From CAYLLN01 sp964384375 (lineage in GTDB: Bacteria; Planctomycetota; Planctomycetia; Pirellulales; Pirellulaceae): DNA of 64,000 nucleotides. The position numbers were made by a program, and so were the translations under genes. Shown here one piece after another: positions 40,931 through 49,109 of the stretch (within the stretch, counting starts at the first letter, position 1; every line of letters begins with the position of its first letter). The notes beneath the pieces are model-generated. The model was given only the letters and a program-made list of their open reading frames with translations. It ran no database searches and was not told the DNA's origin. Where the stretch lies: positions 1-64,000 of the forward strand of contig CAYLLN010000025.1 of the NCBI GenBank assembly GCA_964384375.1, written 5' to 3'.

Positions 40931-41937
40931 TTCGGCGTTTGTTTGCCCTGATTGCTGCCGCTAGCCTGCTGGCGGTTGCCTGCCCGGCCCGCGCACAATC
41001 GTCGTTCTCGCAAGTCATCGAAGGCGTGCAGCCTAAGATCGTTAAGATTTTCGGCGCCGGCGGGCTCCGTGGCCTGGAAGCGTACCAAAGCGGCTTTCTG
41101 ATCAGCGAAAACGGGCACATTCTCACGGTCTGGAGCTACGTGCTCGATAGCGATGTCGTCACCGTCTATCTGAACGATGGCCGCAAGTATCAGGCGGAAA
41201 TGGTCGGCATGGACCCGCGAACGGAGATCGCTGTCCTCAAGATCGAAGCGGAGGGGCTGCCTCACTTCAATCTCGACGAGGCAGTGCCGCTCGATGCCGG
41301 TTCCCGCGTGCTCGCGTTCAGTAACCTGTACGGCGTGGCCTTCGGCGATGAAGCGGCGAGTGTGCTGAAGGGATCGGTCGCCGCCAAGGCGGATCTGGCC
41401 GCCCGCAAAGGGGCCTTCGAGACGAATTACCGCGGAGCGGCCTATGTGCTCGACGCGATGACAAACAATCCGGGAGCACCGGGTGGCGCGCTAACCGACC
41501 GCCGCGGGCAGCTGGCCGGCCTCCTGGGGAAGGAAGTCCGCAGCTCGCTCACGAATATCTGGCTCGATTACGCGATTCCGATCAGCGAGATCGCCGTGCC
41601 CGCGGAGGAGATCATTGCGGGCAAGTTCAGGCCGATGCCGCGTGACGAGAACGCGAAGAAACCCAAGGAATCGCACACGTTGGCGATGCTGGGGGTGCAT
41701 CTCGTGACGGACTTTCTTCCCAAGACGCCGCCGTTCGTCGAAGGGGTGAAGCCCGGCTCCCCGGCAGCCAAGGCGGGCATCAAGCCCGACGACCTGATTC
41801 TGTTCGTCAACGAGCGGGTCGTGCCGTCGTGCAAGCAACTCGGCGAAGAGCTGACGTTTATCGACAGGCTCGATCCCGTGAAGCTGACGATTCAACGCGG
41901 GCAGGAACTCGTCGAAGTGTCGATTCAACTAGACTGA
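40927..41937 (+). CDS. HtrA-like protein, predicted pseudoprotease with PDZ
   Basis: This 336-residue exported protein has a signal peptide (about 1-23) and the HtrA fold blocks, but each catalytic position is changed. In GHILTVWSYVL, Ser70 stands where the His of TNxHVV should be; in DPRTEIAVLKI, Glu100 replaces the Asp of TDIAVLKI; and in NPGAPGGALTD, Pro replaces the Ser of GNSGGP. A PDZ domain (about 235-330) follows. With all three residues lost it should bind substrate or partner without cutting. It overlaps the active HtrA by 4 bp. Confidence 0.88.
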   Translation: MIRRLFALIAAASLLAVACPARAQSSFSQVIEGVQPKIVKIFGAGGLRGLEAYQSGFLISENGHILTVWSYVLDSDVVTVYLNDGRKYQAEMVGMDPRTEIAVLKIEAEGLPHFNLDEAVPLDAGSRVLAFSNLYGVAFGDEAASVLKGSVAAKADLAARKGAFETNYRGAAYVLDAMTNNPGAPGGALTDRRGQLAGLLGKEVRSSLTNIWLDYAIPISEIAVPAEEIIAGKFRPMPRDENAKKPKESHTLAMLGVHLVTDFLPKTPPFVEGVKPGSPAAKAGIKPDDLILFVNERVVPSCKQLGEELTFIDRLDPVKLTIQRGQELVEVSIQLD

Positions 41938-41968
41938 TCGCTGCCAATCTCGCTCAGGGCGACGAACG

Positions 41969-43918
41969 ATGCGAATCTTGATTGCGGTATTGATATCACT
42001 TGCTGTTTGCGGCACGCTCGTCGCCCAGGAGGACATTGAGGGGCTTGAAGAAGTGGCGATGCGGGCTGCCGTGGCGACTGTCGCGCCGTCGGTCGTGCGG
42101 ATAGAGACTGTCGGCGGCCTGGAAAAAGTCGGCGAAGTTCTCGTCAGCACCGGCCCGACAACGGGACTCGTCATCTCGGACGACGGCTATATCTTGTCGA
42201 GTGCGTTCAACTTCATTCAGCAGCCCTCGTCGATCCTCGTCACGTTGCCGGGGGGCCAGCGAGCCGCGGCCAAGATTGTCGCTCGCGATCACGCCCGCAT
42301 GCTCGTGCTGCTCAAGGTGAACTCGCCCGAAACGCTCCCCGTTCCGACGGCTGTGCCGCGCGGCGAAGTGTCCGTGGGGCAATGGTCGATCGCCGTCGGC
42401 CGCACGTTCGATCAGCCGGAGCCGAACCTGTCGGTCGGCGTGATCTCGGCGACGAACCGCGTGTGGGGGAAGGCGATTCAGACCGATGCCAAGATCTCGC
42501 CCTCCAACTACGGAGGACCGCTCATCGACATTCACGGCCGCGTGCTGGGCGTTCTCGTGCCGCTTTCGCCGCAAGGGCAAGGGAACGAAGTCGCCGGCGC
42601 CGAATGGTACAACTCGGGAATCGGTTTTGCCGTCCCATTGGCAGAGCTCAACGAACGGCTGGAGTCGCTAAAGTCGGGCAAGGATTTGCATCCGGGATTG
42701 CTCGGCGTGTCGCTCAAGCCGGGTGATATCTATTCGCTTCCTGCGGAGATTGCCGCGTCGCAGCCCGGTTCGCCAGCTTATAAGGCGGGCGTGAAAGCGG
42801 GGGATACAATCGTCGAGATGGATGGGCACAAGATCGTGCGGCAGGCGCAGCTTCGGCACGCGCTGGGCGCTCGATATGCTGGCGACAAAGTGGCCCTGGT
42901 GCTCAAGCGGGGCGATACAACGGTCAACGCAACGGTCGAGCTCATCGACAAACTCGATCCGTATGCCCACCCGTTCCTTGGCATTTTGCCATTGCGTGAC
43001 GCTGCTGCCGGCGGTGCGGTGGTGCGCTATGTGTATCCTGGCAGTCCGGCCGCAGAAGCGGGGATCAAGCCAGGGGACAAGATCGTTGGCCTGGGCGACT
43101 TGCCCGTGGCAGACGCGAACTTCCTGCGGACCGCTGTCGCGAATCTGGAACCCAAGGCGAAAGCGACGCTCAAGCTCGACCGCGGCGGTGAAACGCTCGT
43201 CGTCGAGCTCTTGCCGACGAAGCTGCCTACGGAGATTCCCGGCGAGCTACCGCCGGCAATCGGAGCGCAGCCCGCTCCTCCGGCGGAAGCGCCGACCACT
43301 GGCATCATCGAGGTGAAGCTGCCCGAAGAGACAAACGAGTGCTTCGCCCTCGTGCCGCAGAACTACCATCCCGCCGTGCCACATGGGCTGTTGCTCGTGC
43401 TGTCCGCTCCGGGCCCGATCGACCGGGTCACGTTCGAGGCGAAGTGGAAGCCTGTCGCCGAGAAACACGGCCTCGTGGTCCTCGCGCCGCAATCGGCCAA
43501 GGCTGATAAGTGGGAGCCGACCGAAGCTGATTTCATCCGCAAGACGCTCGATGATGCGATCGGACACTACAACATCGATGCCAACCGCATTGCTGCCTAC
43601 GGATATCAGACCGGCGGGACGATGGCGTTTCTCGTAGGGCTGGCCAACACCGACCGCGTCCGGGCCATCGCGGCGATTGACGCCGCTCCTCCGGGCCGCA
43701 CGAAGCTGCCCGAGAACGATCCCGTCAACCGCCTGGCGTTCTTCCTCGGCACGGCCGAGAAATCGGCCACCGCGCCACAAATCAAGGGTGCCACTGCGAA
43801 GCTCGAAACGGCGAAATTCCCCGTAACGCAAAAATTGCTGGGAGAACAGCCGCGGGAGTTGTCCGCCGAAGAGCTGCTGGAACTTGGCCGCTGGATCGAT
43901 GCCCTGGACCGCATTTAA
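41969..43918 (+). CDS. HtrA-like pseudoprotease with two PDZ domains fused to a dead alpha/beta hydrolase
   Basis: A 649-residue exported protein with a signal peptide (about 1-20). The trypsin-like domain has lost every catalytic residue: Phe in GYILSSAFNFI instead of His, Met in DHARMLVLLKV instead of Asp, and Tyr in SPSNYGGPLID instead of Ser. Two PDZ-like domains follow (about 235-335 and 336-425). A Pro-rich stretch then leads to a hydrolase-like domain (about 450-649) whose nucleophile elbow reads AYGYQTGGTMAF (43592-43627) with Gln instead of Ser. Both fused enzyme domains are therefore predicted inactive. The protein may be a binding scaffold for peptides and glycans or esters. Confidence 0.88.
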   Translation: MRILIAVLISLAVCGTLVAQEDIEGLEEVAMRAAVATVAPSVVRIETVGGLEKVGEVLVSTGPTTGLVISDDGYILSSAFNFIQQPSSILVTLPGGQRAAAKIVARDHARMLVLLKVNSPETLPVPTAVPRGEVSVGQWSIAVGRTFDQPEPNLSVGVISATNRVWGKAIQTDAKISPSNYGGPLIDIHGRVLGVLVPLSPQGQGNEVAGAEWYNSGIGFAVPLAELNERLESLKSGKDLHPGLLGVSLKPGDIYSLPAEIAASQPGSPAYKAGVKAGDTIVEMDGHKIVRQAQLRHALGARYAGDKVALVLKRGDTTVNATVELIDKLDPYAHPFLGILPLRDAAAGGAVVRYVYPGSPAAEAGIKPGDKIVGLGDLPVADANFLRTAVANLEPKAKATLKLDRGGETLVVELLPTKLPTEIPGELPPAIGAQPAPPAEAPTTGIIEVKLPEETNECFALVPQNYHPAVPHGLLLVLSAPGPIDRVTFEAKWKPVAEKHGLVVLAPQSAKADKWEPTEADFIRKTLDDAIGHYNIDANRIAAYGYQTGGTMAFLVGLANTDRVRAIAAIDAAPPGRTKLPENDPVNRLAFFLGTAEKSATAPQIKGATAKLETAKFPVTQKLLGEQPRELSAEELLELGRWIDALDRI

Positions 43919-43933
43919 GGCCGCCTCGCGCGC

Positions 43934-44371
43934 ATGAAGTCGATCCTGTTCCTCTGCACGGGCAACTATTACCGCAGTCGTTTTGCGGAGATTCTGTTCA
44001 ACCACGAGGCCTGCCGCCGCGGGCTGTCTTGGCGGGCCGATTCGGCGGGACTCGATCCCGATCCGGCCAATCCAGGGCCGGTTTCTCGACATACTCGGGC
44101 CGCTTTGCAGCGGCTGGGAATCGTGTGCCCGACGATCGAGCGGCTGCCGCGGACGGCGGCGCTCGCGGATTTTCTGGCGGCGGACCTGGTCGTTGCGGTC
44201 AAACGAGCCGAGCATGAGCCGCTGATCGCGGCGAACTTCTCAGAGCACCTGACTCGCGTCGAGTTCTGGGACGTTCACGATCTCGATTGTGCCGGGCCCG
44301 AGGAGGCGATTCGATCTTTGCAGATTCTTGTCTTGGGTCTCCTCGACCGCTTGAGCAAGCCGGCTGTCTGA
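43934..44371 (+). CDS. Low-molecular-weight protein-tyrosine-phosphatase-like protein
   Basis: This 145-residue protein has the LMW-PTP P-loop C-T-G-N-Y-Y-R-S (residues 8-15) and the acid region FWDVHDLD (about 116-123), with the family's ADSAGLDPDP block after the first helix. It is cytoplasmic. Such proteins dephosphorylate phosphotyrosine or reduce arsenate; the CX5RS form with Tyr-Tyr fits a phosphatase. It lies 15 bp after the HtrA pseudoenzyme gene and 6 bp before gluQ. Confidence 0.9.
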   Translation: MKSILFLCTGNYYRSRFAEILFNHEACRRGLSWRADSAGLDPDPANPGPVSRHTRAALQRLGIVCPTIERLPRTAALADFLAADLVVAVKRAEHEPLIAANFSEHLTRVEFWDVHDLDCAGPEEAIRSLQILVLGLLDRLSKPAV

Positions 44372-44377
44372 CCAAAC

Positions 44378-45322
44378 ATGGCGGAAGGAACTCCATCGCC
44401 GCTCGTCGGTCGCCTGGCCCCTTCGCCCACTGGCGCGCAGCATGTCGGCAACGCGCGGACGTACTTGCTCGCGTGGCTGTCGATCCGTTCGCGCGGTGGG
44501 CGGCTCGTGCTGCGGATGGAGGACATCGACTCGCCGCGGATCAAACCTGGCGCGGCGGAACAAGCGATCGAGGACTTGCGCTGGCTGGGGCTCGACTGGG
44601 ACGAAGGACCGTACGTTCAAACCGAGCGTCTCCCGCTCTATCAAAACGCCTTCAAGCACTTGATCGCAGCCGAGCGGGTCTATCCTTGCACCTGTACGCG
44701 GTCGGATATTGCTGCCGCAGCCAGCGCTCCTCATGCGGGACAGGAAGGGCCCCGGTATCCCGGCACTTGCGCCGGTCGAACCGCTGCCGATGCTGCGAGG
44801 CTGACCGCCGAGGGCCGGACCTTCGCGTGGCGATTCCGTGCAACGGACCGGGACCGGCTGATTGTCGATCTGGTCGCGGGGCCGCAGATTCAGAACGTCG
44901 CCCGCGAATTAGGAGATTTTGTGATCGTCAAAGCCGACGGCACGCCGGCGTACCAACTGGCTGTTGTCGTGGACGACCAGGCGATGGGAGTGACCGAAGT
45001 CCTCCGCGGCAACGATCTGCTGCCGAGTGCCTTTCGGCAGTTGGAATTGTATGAGGCCTTCGGCTGGTCGGCTCCGCAGTTCGCCCATGTTCCGCTCGTC
45101 GTCGGCCCGGATGGTCGCCGGCTGGCCAAGCGGCACGGCGATACGCGGTTGGCAACGCTTCGCCAACTAGGTACGTCGGCCGAGCAGCTGATTGGCCAAC
45201 TTGCCTGGTCCTGCGGGCTGCTCGATCGGCCGGAGCCGTGCTCTGCAGCCGATCTGCTGGCAGGATTTTCACTCGACAAAGTCCCGCACGAGCCTTGGGT
45301 CTATCCGCCTGCCGAAGCGTGA
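44378..45322 (+). CDS. gluQ: Glutamyl-Q tRNA(Asp) synthetase
   Basis: GluQ is the GluRS catalytic-core paralogue that glutamylates queuosine in tRNA-Asp. In 314 residues it shows GRLAPSPTGAQHVGN (HIGH region), RMEDIDSPR, a zinc site of the family type (YPCTCTRSD with two Cys, then RYPGTC with Tyr and Cys) and RRLAKRHGDTR in the KMSKS position. It lacks the anticodon-binding domain of full GluRS, which fits GluQ rather than GltX. Other queuosine genes are not in the window. Confidence 0.9.
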   Translation: MAEGTPSPLVGRLAPSPTGAQHVGNARTYLLAWLSIRSRGGRLVLRMEDIDSPRIKPGAAEQAIEDLRWLGLDWDEGPYVQTERLPLYQNAFKHLIAAERVYPCTCTRSDIAAAASAPHAGQEGPRYPGTCAGRTAADAARLTAEGRTFAWRFRATDRDRLIVDLVAGPQIQNVARELGDFVIVKADGTPAYQLAVVVDDQAMGVTEVLRGNDLLPSAFRQLELYEAFGWSAPQFAHVPLVVGPDGRRLAKRHGDTRLATLRQLGTSAEQLIGQLAWSCGLLDRPEPCSAADLLAGFSLDKVPHEPWVYPPAEA

Positions 45323-45465
45323 TGTTACAAAGCGGGCGAAGAAATGCTCCGCTTCGGCGAATACCGACCAGCAGCCGTATCGAAGCAGTGCCACAACGCC
45401 GGCAGGCTGGAAGCTTGCCCCGCACGTCGCTTGATTCCGCGAGTTCACCTGCGACAATCGACCGC

Positions 45466-45780
45466 ATGATTATTCCTCGTTTCACGCTCCGCTGGCTGCT
45501 CGCGCTGTTGACCGTCTCCGGCGCGCTATCGTTCGTGCTGGCCTACGCCGTTCGCGGGGAAAGCTGGGCAATCGGGGCGGTCGTCGGGCTGTGTGCCCTG
45601 GGACTGATGGTGGCCCTGCACGCCGCCGCCTTCTCGTGCGCCTGGCTGCTCACACAGTTCACCTCGTCGATGTCCGGTGGGAGTGGTGGGAAGACAGCAG
45701 GTGGCCAATCGCCGTTCGGTTCGTCCCCGTTCGCCGCCGTGCAAACTGCCGATCCCGAGCCGCCGGCAATCATGTCCTAA
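45466..45780 (+). CDS. Small membrane protein of unknown function
   Basis: The likely start ATG 45466 gives 104 residues: MIIPRFTLRWLLALLTVSGA then two hydrophobic helices (about 9-28 and 33-65) and a Gly/Ser/Pro-rich tail ending PEPPAIMS. The N-terminal pattern MIxPRFTLRWLL is common among short planctomycete membrane proteins. No homologous function is known to me. It lies 44 bp before a larger exported membrane protein and may be co-expressed with it. Confidence 0.75.
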   Translation: MIIPRFTLRWLLALLTVSGALSFVLAYAVRGESWAIGAVVGLCALGLMVALHAAAFSCAWLLTQFTSSMSGGSGGKTAGGQSPFGSSPFAAVQTADPEPPAIMS

Positions 45781-45824
45781 TCTCCAGCTCACGCATCGCT
45801 ATACCTGCATCACCGTCTTCTGCC

Positions 45825-48134
45825 ATGACGCGTCGCCAATTCAGCCCCGTTCGCCTCGTTCTAGCGGCATTGCTTGCCGTCGCTTTCGTGGCAGAGGCCT
45901 TCGCCGGCAGCGGGGCGGTGGTGACTTTTCCGCAGCCGGGGACAAAGATCAAAAGCGGCCTCGTGATGACGGTCGATTTTCGCGGGGTGGATGGCAACGG
46001 CTATCGCCCGGTGAAGGTTGAGTTTCGGACGATCACCGGCGCTCCTCTGACTGCCGACCGGCAACTGCGGATCGTGCTCACGCCGCATTCGTACAACGCA
46101 ATGAACACGACCGAGGTGACCCAGGTCGTGGAGCTGCCCGAAGGGAGCACGGTGACGATGGCGACGATTGCGATTCCCCAGTCCTCGCTCTGGTATTCGT
46201 CGGAGTTCGAGGTCTTCGAGGACGGCGAGAAGCTCACGGACCTTTCGTCGATGGGGATCGGCTGGCCGGGCACGAACTATTGGGATTGGAGCGAGGCCCG
46301 CCCCGTCGCGCTCCTCGTCGATAGCAACATCCCGGGTCGTCTGAAACGGGAGTCGGACATCGCCACCTTCAAGGCCCGCGGAACCGATCCCGCACCGACA
46401 TACACCCTGCCCGACATTCGCATTCTGAACAACCTGTTTCCCGATCCCAATCGCGGGAACACATACTTTGCCGACCAGAAAATCAGCGACGTGACGCTGC
46501 TATCGCAGGTTGCCGACCTGCCGCGCATGGAGATGCTTCCTCCCGCGGAATTGCCCGAACGCTGGATCGATCTCTCGCAGTACGACTTCACGATCATTTC
46601 ATTGGCCGACTTGAAGCTGCTGGCGGACAAAGAGCCGCAGAAGCTCAAGGCCTTGGCGGAATGGGCGGCCAGTGGACCGCTCTTGATGGTGACCGGCGTC
46701 GGCAAGGACTTTGCGGGGCTGGCGGAGATCGAGCGGGCTCTTTCGCTCCCCAAGCAGCCAGGCGCAGACAAGGATGAATCGGAGTTTCGCGGCTGGCAAA
46801 CCGCTAACAACGACTTCCATCGGCACTCACTCATCTCGGATTACGAGGACTTTCAATCCACGCTCCGGGCCACGAATCAGCCGACGCTTCCCGGCCAGCC
46901 GATGCTGCAGCCGCGGTTCGATCGGGCGCGTCGTACGCCATTCACGCAAGCAAACGACGAACTCCCCGCCCCGGCGCAGACGCCATTTGCGATGCGCGAG
47001 ATCGGCCTGGGGATGATCGTGGCCACGGCCAGCGACAAGCCGTTTCCCGGCACCGAAACCGACTGGATCTGGATCTTCAATTCGGTTCCCCGCAACCACT
47101 GGATGTGGTATCAGCGGAACGGCTTCTCGCTCCACCGGACGAACGACGACTATTGGACGTTCCTCATTCCCGGCGTCGGCGAAGCCCCGGTGGTTTCATT
47201 CCTGCTGCTCGTTTCGCTGTTCGCAGTCCTCATCGGCCCGGTGAACTACATGCTGCTCAGCCGGGCTCAGCGACTGTATTTGCTGCTCATCACGGTCCCC
47301 GCCGGCGCGGTGCTGGTCACGGGCAGTCTCTTTACCTATGCCCTGCTGACCGACGGCCTCGGAGTGCGACTGCGGGCACGGAGCTTCACCGACCTCGATC
47401 AAACGAATGGCCGCGCCGTTTCGTGGTCGCGGCAGTCGTACTACGCTTCGATCGCTCCATCCCGCGGCCTCAACTTCCCGACCGATACTACCGTCTTTCG
47501 GATCCTGCATCAGCCCAACACGCGGCCGCGTTCGGGGCAGGCCGAACAGTTCATTCGCTGGGAAGACGAGCAGCGATTGACCGACGGCTACATCGCCTCG
47601 CGCACGGCCACGCAGTTCATGGTGCTCCGTGCGACCCAGTCGTCGGACAAGCTGACGGTTCGCGAAGGTTCTGCTGTCGATGCCCCTCCCGAAGTGGCCA
47701 ACGGCTTGCATACTCGCATTCCGCTGCTTGTTCTGCACGATTCGCGCGACCAGTGGTGGCTGGCGGAAGACCTCGCCGACGAAGCGTCGGTCAATCTCTC
47801 CCCAACAACGGCAACCGTAGCCGCCGACAAGCTAAAGAAGCTCTATGGGGCCGATCCTCCGGCCGTGCCGCGCGGTTACGACCCGAATTTGCACAACAAC
47901 GCCCTGAGCCTGTTCACGAATAACTATGCGTGGTACAGCGTCGATACGAGTTCCTCGCTCCCTGTGATGGCGACAAGCCTGCTGGAGCACAACCTGGCCG
48001 GCGCTATCGATCCCGCGAGCACGTTGGCGACGAAATCGTACATCGCCGTGACCAAGTCCTCGCCCGTGGTTCCCTACGGTGTCTCACGAGTGCGGGAAGA
48101 GGCGAGTTTGCACATGATCCGAGGGAAGTACTAA
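45825..48134 (+). CDS. Exported membrane protein upstream of an ABC transporter
   Basis: From ATG 45825 the protein has 769 residues, with a signal peptide (MTRRQFSPVRLVLAALLAVAF). The extracytoplasmic part (about 30-445) has a beta-rich start and a segment ISLADLKLLADKEPQKLKAL followed by GPLLMVTGVGKDF, reminiscent of the amidotransferase-like domain found in VWA neighbours. Two or three membrane helices follow (about 465-515: FLLLVSLFAVLIGPVNYMLL and LITVPAGAVLVTGSLFTYALL), then a C-terminal domain of about 250 residues. The ABC ATPase gene follows at 48183, so the protein may be an accessory subunit of that exporter. Function unknown. Confidence 0.78.
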   Translation: MTRRQFSPVRLVLAALLAVAFVAEAFAGSGAVVTFPQPGTKIKSGLVMTVDFRGVDGNGYRPVKVEFRTITGAPLTADRQLRIVLTPHSYNAMNTTEVTQVVELPEGSTVTMATIAIPQSSLWYSSEFEVFEDGEKLTDLSSMGIGWPGTNYWDWSEARPVALLVDSNIPGRLKRESDIATFKARGTDPAPTYTLPDIRILNNLFPDPNRGNTYFADQKISDVTLLSQVADLPRMEMLPPAELPERWIDLSQYDFTIISLADLKLLADKEPQKLKALAEWAASGPLLMVTGVGKDFAGLAEIERALSLPKQPGADKDESEFRGWQTANNDFHRHSLISDYEDFQSTLRATNQPTLPGQPMLQPRFDRARRTPFTQANDELPAPAQTPFAMREIGLGMIVATASDKPFPGTETDWIWIFNSVPRNHWMWYQRNGFSLHRTNDDYWTFLIPGVGEAPVVSFLLLVSLFAVLIGPVNYMLLSRAQRLYLLLITVPAGAVLVTGSLFTYALLTDGLGVRLRARSFTDLDQTNGRAVSWSRQSYYASIAPSRGLNFPTDTTVFRILHQPNTRPRSGQAEQFIRWEDEQRLTDGYIASRTATQFMVLRATQSSDKLTVREGSAVDAPPEVANGLHTRIPLLVLHDSRDQWWLAEDLADEASVNLSPTTATVAADKLKKLYGADPPAVPRGYDPNLHNNALSLFTNNYAWYSVDTSSSLPVMATSLLEHNLAGAIDPASTLATKSYIAVTKSSPVVPYGVSRVREEASLHMIRGKY

Positions 48135-48182
48135 GCCGCATCGCTGTTGTCCAAACGAATGGTTGCTCCATCCACCCACCCC

Positions 48183-49109
48183 ATGATCGAGTTCCGCCGC
48201 CTCTATCGCCACTTTGGCGGGACGCGGGCGGTGCATGACATTACGTTTGAAGTCGAGCGTGGGCAGGTCTTCGGCTACATCGGTCCCAATGGTGCGGGAA
48301 AGACGACGAGCATGAGGATTCTGGCGACGCTCGACCTGCCGACGTGGGGGGATGCGTTCGTCGATGGTTTCTCGTGCATTAACGATCCCGATCGCGTACG
48401 CCGGCGACTCGGCTTTATGCCCGATTATTTCGGCACGTATGCCGACGTGAATTGCTACGAATACCTCGATTTCTTTGCTCGCAGTTATGGCCTGATGGGC
48501 CGCGAGCGGCATCAGGCCCTGAAGCACACGATGAGCTTCACGCGGCTCGATGAACTGGCCGAGAAGCCGATCCGCGGCTTGTCGAAAGGGATGAAGCAGC
48601 GGCTCTGCCTGGGCCGGGCGATGATCCACAATCCGAGCGTCCTCATCCTCGATGAGCCGGCCAACGGCCTCGATCCACGGGCTCGGATCGAATTGCGCGA
48701 GATGATCCGCCAGTTGGCGGCCGACGGCAAGACGGTCCTCGTCAGCTCGCACATCCTCACGGAACTGGCCGAGATGTGCGACGTCGTCGGCATCATCGAG
48801 CGCGGGCAACTGCTGGCGGTAGGCAGCGTCGCGGACATTCAGAAGCAGCAGACGCCGCATCGCGAGGTCAAGGTGAAGGTGCCCGGGGGAGCGGAGTCGC
48901 TCGGTCAATGGCTCGGGCGGCGGATCGACGTGACGAACGTTAAGACCGACGGCGAGATGTGCCGGTTTACCCACGAAGGGCAGCAAGATAGCGAAGTCGT
49001 GCTTTTGCGTGAGATCGTGCTGGCCGGCTTCGCTGTCGCCGAGTTCGGCAGCCACAGCCAGTCACTCGAAGATGTGTTTATGGCGGTCACCCGCGGAGTC
49101 GTGCAATGA
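48183..49109 (+). CDS. ABC transporter ATP-binding protein
   Basis: The ATPase (308 residues from ATG 48183) has Walker A GPNGAGKTTSM, signature LSKGMKQRL, Walker B VLILDEPANGLDP and the H-loop VLVSSHILTE. A C-terminal extension of about 80 residues follows the nucleotide-binding domain. The protein pairs with the ABC-2 permease that overlaps it by 4 bp (ATGA at 49106-49109). Earlier in-frame starts at 48147 and 48159 add a short unconserved tail and are less likely. Confidence 0.92.
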   Translation: MIEFRRLYRHFGGTRAVHDITFEVERGQVFGYIGPNGAGKTTSMRILATLDLPTWGDAFVDGFSCINDPDRVRRRLGFMPDYFGTYADVNCYEYLDFFARSYGLMGRERHQALKHTMSFTRLDELAEKPIRGLSKGMKQRLCLGRAMIHNPSVLILDEPANGLDPRARIELREMIRQLAADGKTVLVSSHILTELAEMCDVVGIIERGQLLAVGSVADIQKQQTPHREVKVKVPGGAESLGQWLGRRIDVTNVKTDGEMCRFTHEGQQDSEVVLLREIVLAGFAVAEFGSHSQSLEDVFMAVTRGVVQ

